In this document: positions 58,237 to 64,000 of the stretch, piece after piece
How the letters are laid out: each line of letters begins with the position of its first letter
How positions within the stretch are numbered: the first letter of the stretch is position 1
DNA from: Fallopia convolvulus
Taxonomy: Eukaryota > Streptophyta > Magnoliopsida > Caryophyllales > Polygonaceae
Assembly (NCBI GenBank): GCA_964016875.1
Contig: OZ024728.1
Coordinates: 28,567,328 to 28,631,327 of the forward strand
Length of the DNA: 64,000 nt
Direction: 5' to 3'
Notes under the pieces: generated by a model
What the model was told of the DNA's origin: nothing
The model's database searches: none
The model's input: only the letters and a program-made list of their open reading frames with translations
Position numbers and translations under genes: made by a program

Positions 58237-59137
58237 GACGTCGATTCAGGTAATTACATTAAGGATGATCAAATCAAATCCAATCCGTGCCTCTTATTAG
58301 AAATTATGTTCAGGTTACAACTATGTTTTCGGAAATTTGTTGTTTCTTTATCTTTACTTGAAATAAACAAGGGAAGGGAACGAGAGACGGAGAGAGGTGG
58401 AAGGAGAGGCGAGAGAGTGTGGGTTTTATACACGGGAAAACAGGGGGGGAAAGCCGAACGCTTCTGCGATGGAGGAGGAGATTTAAATAAATAAATTTCC
58501 CTTTTTTTTCTAAATAAAATTCTTGTATGCATGCCTCCATGGTGTGTGTTTGCAACGTGTCTAGCGACTCTGCGTGTCACGCGTCCACAGCTCATGGGTG
58601 GGGTCCGTCTTTGATGCACAATAAGCATTTTGTTTTGAATTGCTAGCATTTTCAACAGAAGATACTCTAAATTCTTAAATTTTGTGCTTTCGGAGAATTT
58701 GATTCTATTTTAAGGTCTAACAGTTTTTTTATTATATTTTCTATTTTAGAAAAAATTTCTAAAAATTGATGTCTCTTCCCTCTTAGAAATTTCACTAAAA
58801 TTCTAAAATATTTTATTTTCGTATAGTCAAATAACTAATAATTAATCATTTATTAGGTTAATATTCTATAATATTTTATTATCATTCAAGTCAAATAAAA
58901 ATAATTTATTATTTATTAGATTAAGATTTTAGAATCCTTTTATTTTCATAAGTAAGATAATATTTAATTAATTATTAAACATGTATTGTAGAATATTTTA
59001 TATGTTCAAAATAAAAGCATTAAATGCATTGTTCTTCAAGATAGAGAATCTGTTGGAGTTGGGCTTAATTTTTTTTTTAGAGAATATGATAGTTAGTTCT
59101 CCATTTTGAAGAAACTTTTAGAGCATCTATTGGGGAT
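58237..59137. other. GLT1 promoter and AT-rich intergenic DNA
   Basis: No gene seen. From about 58660 to 59050 the DNA is very AT-rich with the words TTATTAG and AATATTTTA. Confidence 0.5.
58423..58430 (-). promoter_or_regulatory. Probable TATA box of GLT1
   Basis: TATAAAAC on the - strand, 187 bp upstream of the ATG, followed by a CT-rich stretch (CTCTCTC/CCTCTCC) that would lie in the 5' leader. Confidence 0.55.
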
Positions 59138-59168
59138 GCTCGAATAGCCACCATTGATATCCGTCTTA
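59138..59168 (-). other. 31-bp exact copy of part of GLT1 exon 5
   Basis: Identical to 56886-56916 on the same strand, the codons for RRISMVAIRA. Neighbouring bases differ at once on both sides, so it is a small displaced fragment and not a gene duplicate. Confidence 0.9.
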
Positions 59169-59397
59169 TATGTTCAAAACAAGATTTTGATGTATTATTA
59201 CGTCGTGGAGAATTCCTATTCCTTAGAAACAAAACGCACAGACACTGGTACAAATCCACACGAGTACTTATCCCCTAAGGATTCAGTGCAGCTTCCTTCA
59301 AACTCGTGTACTCGAGTAGGAAGAATTGAGAATTTAAGGTTTATAACAGTAGAGAGCTACGAGATTGTGAGTTTTAAAAATTAGAAGAGAGACCTAT

Positions 59398-59904
59398 TGT
59401 TCGTGTGTTTTAGCAAAGGCATATACGTGGAAATAAATAGAATAGATTACCACTGTTATTTCACGATCTAATCCAACAAGTAGGATTTTCTCTTCAGTTG
59501 AAAACCAATTGATAAAATTGTTTGACTAAATCAATGGGGTAGCCCCCAAGTTTCAGAAACTGAAAGCAAGTTGAAAACAAAGAGTTGCGGAAGAGTTATC
59601 GTCAAACTAATCCGCAAATCTCAAAGGCCTAGTTTTAGTAAAACGATTGAAACATCATGTAAAAAGATAAGCCCCAACACCGCACCACGAGCCAAGCCGA
59701 GTCGGACGGACGGCGGTAGCGCGCACGAGGGGGCATTCCTTTCTTTGCTCTCTTATTTTTGGTGTGCAATTTCCCCTTTATAAACAACCTCCTTTTGGCT
59801 CAAAGGGTCGATGTGGGAAGGCAATGATTTTTTCCAAAAGTTTCACACCCACCTCTAGACAAATCTGCATGTATTTGGATTTATTTTTATATTAAATTCC
59901 AACA
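59398..59904 (-). repeat. Probable 3' LTR of the right-hand copia element
   Basis: On the - strand it starts TGTTGGAATTTAATAT right after a purine-rich tract (GTGGGGAAT). A TATA (TTTATAAAG, near 59777) is inside. The far end is a guess (ends GAACA); it might extend to about 59051. Confidence 0.4.
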
Positions 59905-60481
59905 ATTCCCCACAATGCAGATCTTGTAATCATATTGTTCTAAATCGTTTTATAACTTAGTTCTTAAGCGGGTGGTATCTTTCGAGTTGAACCAACCACC
60001 TTAGTGAACTAAGGAATGCTCTCCAGTCGAGAAGTGAACTAGTCTTGAACTTCTGACGTTTTGAGAGTGTAACCTAAGAACACACACTTTGTCAATATTT
60101 CTTCCATTCCCGCGATTGAGATCTCACTTTGTGAGACTCATTCTCTTGGGATGCTGATGAGTGCCTCATGTGACTTCTCAATTCTTTTGGATTAACCGAA
60201 TGCACTCAAGTAGGTGATCTCATCAAGTTTGTCTCACAATAAACCACCCTTTTTCGGGCTATGAAATCATTAAGAGCTCATAACTCATCCTCTTCTTTTT
60301 CTCATTTATTTTTCCATAGGATTAAGAAATCTTAAGCTTTCATATGGGTCTCAATCTCATTCCCCTCGACGATTCCAATACCATTTTCCTGTTTAACCCT
60401 TTTGTTAAGGGATTTGTTAGATTTCTTTCTGACCTTATGTACTCCATTGTGAGTACTCCATTTTGAATCAGGTGTCTCCAA
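59905..60481 (-). pseudogene. 3' end of a Ty1/copia pol, left of a nested LTR
   Basis: On the - strand 60450-60330 reads MEYIRSERNLTNPLTKGLNR then KMVLESSRGMRLRPI and a stop, the conserved end of copia RNase H. It continues the RNase H interrupted at 63045. The rest down to the LTR is non-coding. Confidence 0.8.
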
Positions 60482-63045
60482 TGTAACACCCCGTCTTTAC
60501 ACTAGGGTGCTACTCGGTAGTAGACCTCACCAGGTACTACCTAGGCTAGTTTGACAACAAGTTCACTAGGATCTTGCAACTCAAACACGGCGAGAAAACA
60601 TAAATAAAACATCCAACCTGTATTTGTAAAATCCAAATACAGAAAACATGCATGAACCCAAACAGCATAACTTACAACTTCACTTCCAAATTAATATTTC
60701 ATTAACATATCACCACTATTTCTTTATTGCTACACATTATACAAAAGATACCAAAAAGTAACCACCATTTCTCCCAACCGAACCCAACCTAATGACACGA
60801 CCTTCAACGACATGTTCCATCATTTTGCCGAGGTTCCATCATGGGTCCTTTTTCCTTACCTGAAACTGAAAAACAAGTCCCTGAAGGATCAACTACTATT
60901 CTAATCCAAGCTAGAACCCATACGGTACTAGTAAGACGTTTAAAAACCAATCAAGTTCTTAACACAGACACATGCAAGGTTCACGTGAATACAACACATA
61001 TCAATTTTAAATCCATACTTAGCGTCCCATTGATCACACACAGACACACACACACATAAAAACCACACAATACATATACACACATTCATACACATAAGTC
61101 CAAACACAATAATACAACCATTCGCTCACCGTTCCATTCCATGGCACTTATCAACCCTATGCCCTAGGTGCCAAGGCGCGACCTCCCACCCTTCACAATT
61201 TCATCCTTCTAACCCCGGGTCAACCTCCACTAGAGCACTGCCCATAACATAGATAGCTTTTCTTTTGAACGGACACGATTCTCTGTCACACGAACCATAC
61301 GTACCCATCACTGCCTCCAAGACGACTACGCACATGGTCGTGCCGAGAATGGTACCAACACAGAGAAAACATTTGAAAACTTCACGTTTGATGAAAAATA
61401 CTTTGAAATCATTTTTCACACATATCACACACAAGCAAACCTTTTTCATACAATAATCAATTAGGGACTAGTTCCCCAAAACCAATCCTACGGGCACGAC
61501 ATGAAGTCTAACCAGAATTGAATAGAAACTGAGCAAGTCGTAAATGACTTACCTCTTGACTTGAAATTCCAACTCTTGCATGGAACACGGACTTGTCAGA
61601 ATGATTTCCTAAACAATGATATAAGGTCTTGTAAGTAACATGGAGTCTAAGACATAGAAGAATACGATAAAGGTTTAAGACTCAGAATCTATCTAACCCT
61701 TTGATAACTTAACCCGACTATTACCCTTCACTTAACTACATCCTTAACCCACTAAACTCCAAACTTTACAAAACTACAACCTTCAAAATCTTACCAAAAC
61801 CATTCTAATTCAGCCCACGAAAATCCTACAAAAATAGCCTTGTAAGACACTTTAACAACACACTTCTCTTCCTTTGTCTTACACTAATCTTTTTCACCTT
61901 TTTAAGTGCAATTCCCAACTTAACGTCATACCATTCATTCATAACTACTTAGACTACATCTTAACACTTCTTTTCCATAAAAATCAGCCACCTTACTTCA
62001 CCATCTCATCCACCAAAACTCCAAATACACAACAGATCTCATAATTCACACACTTTCACTTCTTTCACTCCAATAACATATAAATCTTCATGTAAAACTC
62101 AAGAGGCCTTATTAATCACCTAAAACAGTTCATAAACAGCCCATAATCAATCCCAAAACTCACTTAACTTAGGTTGAACAACCCTCCAATCTCTTTTACC
62201 AAAAAACAGTCCATGAAAACATCACTTTCGCCATCCTACACATCTCCCCTTCAAACCTTTCTTCCTCCATCAAATTCGACCCGCCCATATCAAATTTCTA
62301 CTTCAACCTAACCTATTACAACTTATAAAGTTCATAAATGGAAGAAAAAACATAAGGAGATGAAGCTCATACCCTTTTATGGAACTTACACCACAAAGAG
62401 TGCAAGATGGTTGTTTAGTTGTCTCCAAGCTTGAAACTTGAACTTTTAACTATCTAAGAAGCAAGCTATCAACTTTATAAGTATCTAGGAAGGCCAAGGT
62501 TCAACAAAGTGATTTTATTTGGATTTTAGAAGAATGAAAATGGAGGAAAATTGAAGGACGTAGGATATGAAGAAGAGTGGAAGAAAGAGGTTCGAATGGG
62601 AGGAAGAGAATGGAACAAGATGGAGGCTTCTAAGCCTACCAAAATTGATTTTTGAATCATCCTTTGATGATACTAGATAAGCCTACCAAAATTTACTTTT
62701 AAAACACCTTTTTATGATACTAGATAAACCTCACACCTTCCAATGTGATGAGGCTAGATAGGCTTCACACCATCCAATCTTTTAAACCTCGTTTTATTAT
62801 GTATAAGAGCTTTCTTCACAACTAAGAGACAAACTTATCCGAGCTTACTTACAAGCAAAGTAACTTAGACATGTTTTTTGAGACACGTCAAAATTACCAA
62901 TTTAATTACATCCAAATATCACTTAAGCAGAGCACTCTTTTCTAAGCATATTTTTTAAGGTCTCCCTAAGATTACTTACTAGCTAAGCAATCCCGACACG
63001 AATTTCGAGAAACATTAAAATATCAAAATTTTCCTAAATATTACA
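60482..63045 (-). mobile_element. Solo LTR K, Ty3 type, 2564 bp
   Basis: On the - strand it starts TGTAATATTTAGG and ends CGGGGTGTTACA, a typical plant Ty3 chromovirus-like LTR form. It sits exactly inside the copia RNase H sequence, which resumes on both sides. The flanks (TCCAA/TCACA) are not a clean duplication, so the insertion is old or the ends are off by a base or two. Two weak internal ORFs (60841-61059, 61201-61449) are not coding. Confidence 0.7.
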
Positions 63046-64000
63046 TCACAGACTCATGCCTGATACATATGTGCCTCTTCTTTCCGTTATAAGCACTACT
63101 CTTAGCAACTCCCATAGCTGCTTGTGAGTCACAATGTAGAGATACGGGAGGCGTCGACCTCCATCACAATGGGATGTCTTCCATTAGGCTTCTTAGCCAC
63201 TCGACCTCTTGCCCAGCTAAGTCAAGAGCTATAAACTCCGACTCCATAGTAGATCTTGCTATAATTGTTTGCTTTGCAGACTTCTAAGATATAATTGCAC
63301 CACATTAAGTAAACACATAACCACTAGTAGAGCTTACTTCATCATTATCAGATACAAGTTAGCATCACAATAGCCCTCTAACATATTAGGGAATTTCTTA
63401 TAATTTAATCCCTAATCAGCAATACCTTTTAGGTACTTCAATAATCTTTTTAGGGCATTCCAATGTTCATTACAAGGATTATGGGCATACTTGCTTAATC
63501 TAATTACATCATAGGCAATGTCATGTCGAGTATAATTCATCAAGAACATCAAGCTACCAATTATCTTAACATATTCAGATTGAGAAACACTTTTCCCTTT
63601 ATTTTTCTTTATGTGTATGCTAGGATCATAAGGAGTTCTTATAGGCATGACATCAAAAAAAAATCAATTTTCTTAGTATTTTCTCTACATTATAAGATTG
63701 ACATAAAGTCAAGCCATCTTTAGTTTTTGTAACTTTCACACCCAAGATTACATCAACTTCACCTAAGTCCCTCATTTCAAATTTCAGCGATAAGAAATCT
63801 TTCGTCTGATTAATTACATCTAAATGTGTCCCCATAATAAGCATGTCATCAACATATAAGCAATAATCACACATTTAGCATGTATCGTCTTATGAAAATT
63901 TTCATATTGTTGATTTGGAGCTTGTTTTAGACCATATAAAGATTTTTTCAACTTACACACACTGTTCTCTTGTCTTGAGATCACGAATCTAGGAGGTTGT
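63046..64000 (-). pseudogene. Ty1/copia pol (RT and RNase H), 5' end outside window
   Basis: On the - strand: CLYVDDMLIMG (RT active site), FLSLKFEMRDLGEVDVILGVKV, the split motif PIRTPYDPS, YVKIIGSLMFLMNYTRHDIAY, HWNALKRLLKYLKG. Then RNase H with GYCDAN, ARSTMESEF and HCDSQAAMGVAKS, to KRRHICIRHES at the LTR junction. Several in-frame stops and frameshifts make it a pseudogene. Confidence 0.9.

Noticed and set aside
57895..58494. 199-codon frame on + across the start of GLT1
   Set aside because: It is the shadow of the transit peptide exon and leader; the - strand reading matches GOGAT.
1..64000. tRNA or rRNA genes
   Set aside because: No cloverleaf or rRNA core sequence was recognised; tRNA-like pieces are only primer binding sites.

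Overview
The window is a nuclear plant chromosome segment, almost certainly from a eudicot. Three things support this. There are intron-rich plant genes with GT-AG introns: plastid NADH-GOGAT with 22 exons, fumarylacetoacetase with 14 exons and an inositol transporter with 4 exons. There is a transit peptide on the GOGAT. The background is dense in nested LTR retrotransposons of plant Ty3 Athila and Tat types plus Ty1/copia, TRIM, LINE, Harbinger and Stowaway elements. The species cannot be told from the sequence alone. All exon boundaries below were read by eye from splice signals and family similarity.

Layout. 1-28445 is a nest of retrotransposons. Element A (1-3683, +) is the 3' part of an Athila-like element. 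Element C (3974-19139, -) is a decayed Tat-like gag element. It is interrupted by a TRIM (4883-5409), by the complete non-autonomous Athila-like element B (6159-16484, target duplication GCTAA) and by solo LTR D (17441-18688, duplication CTTAT). Element F (20167-28445, +, duplication CCAGG) is a very young element that carries only gag-protease. 28451-29146 leads into the gene island.

Gene island: an INT2-like inositol/H+ symporter (29147-31520, +) runs tail to tail with FAH (31762-35663, -), the last enzyme of tyrosine breakdown. 35700-46330 is repeat-rich: two solo LTRs, a Harbinger-type non-autonomous element, LINE and copia fragments, and a 2 kb AT-rich tract built on the word TTGAATAA. 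A small early-nodulin-like cupredoxin gene (46338-47173, -) and GLT1/NADH-GOGAT (48391-58236, -) follow. The right end (about 59400-64000) is a decayed copia element split by a 2.6 kb Ty3-type LTR. The genes do not form a pathway cluster; they are separate housekeeping and transport loci.

The most unusual signal is that many of the unrelated repeat families here carry their own private, many-times-reiterated short palindrome. The Athila-like family has TCGTTAACGA, element F has TCGGGCCCGA, solo LTR D has TCGTGCACGA, the Tat-like element has CCGCGRTCGCGG, and the neighbouring segment has ACTTGC-N3-GCAAGT. Three share the frame TCG-N4-CGA with a different 4-base core. The Tat-like LTR also holds an array of hairpins whose stems change in a compensating way. 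I know of no described function for this pattern; it is my main candidate for something new.
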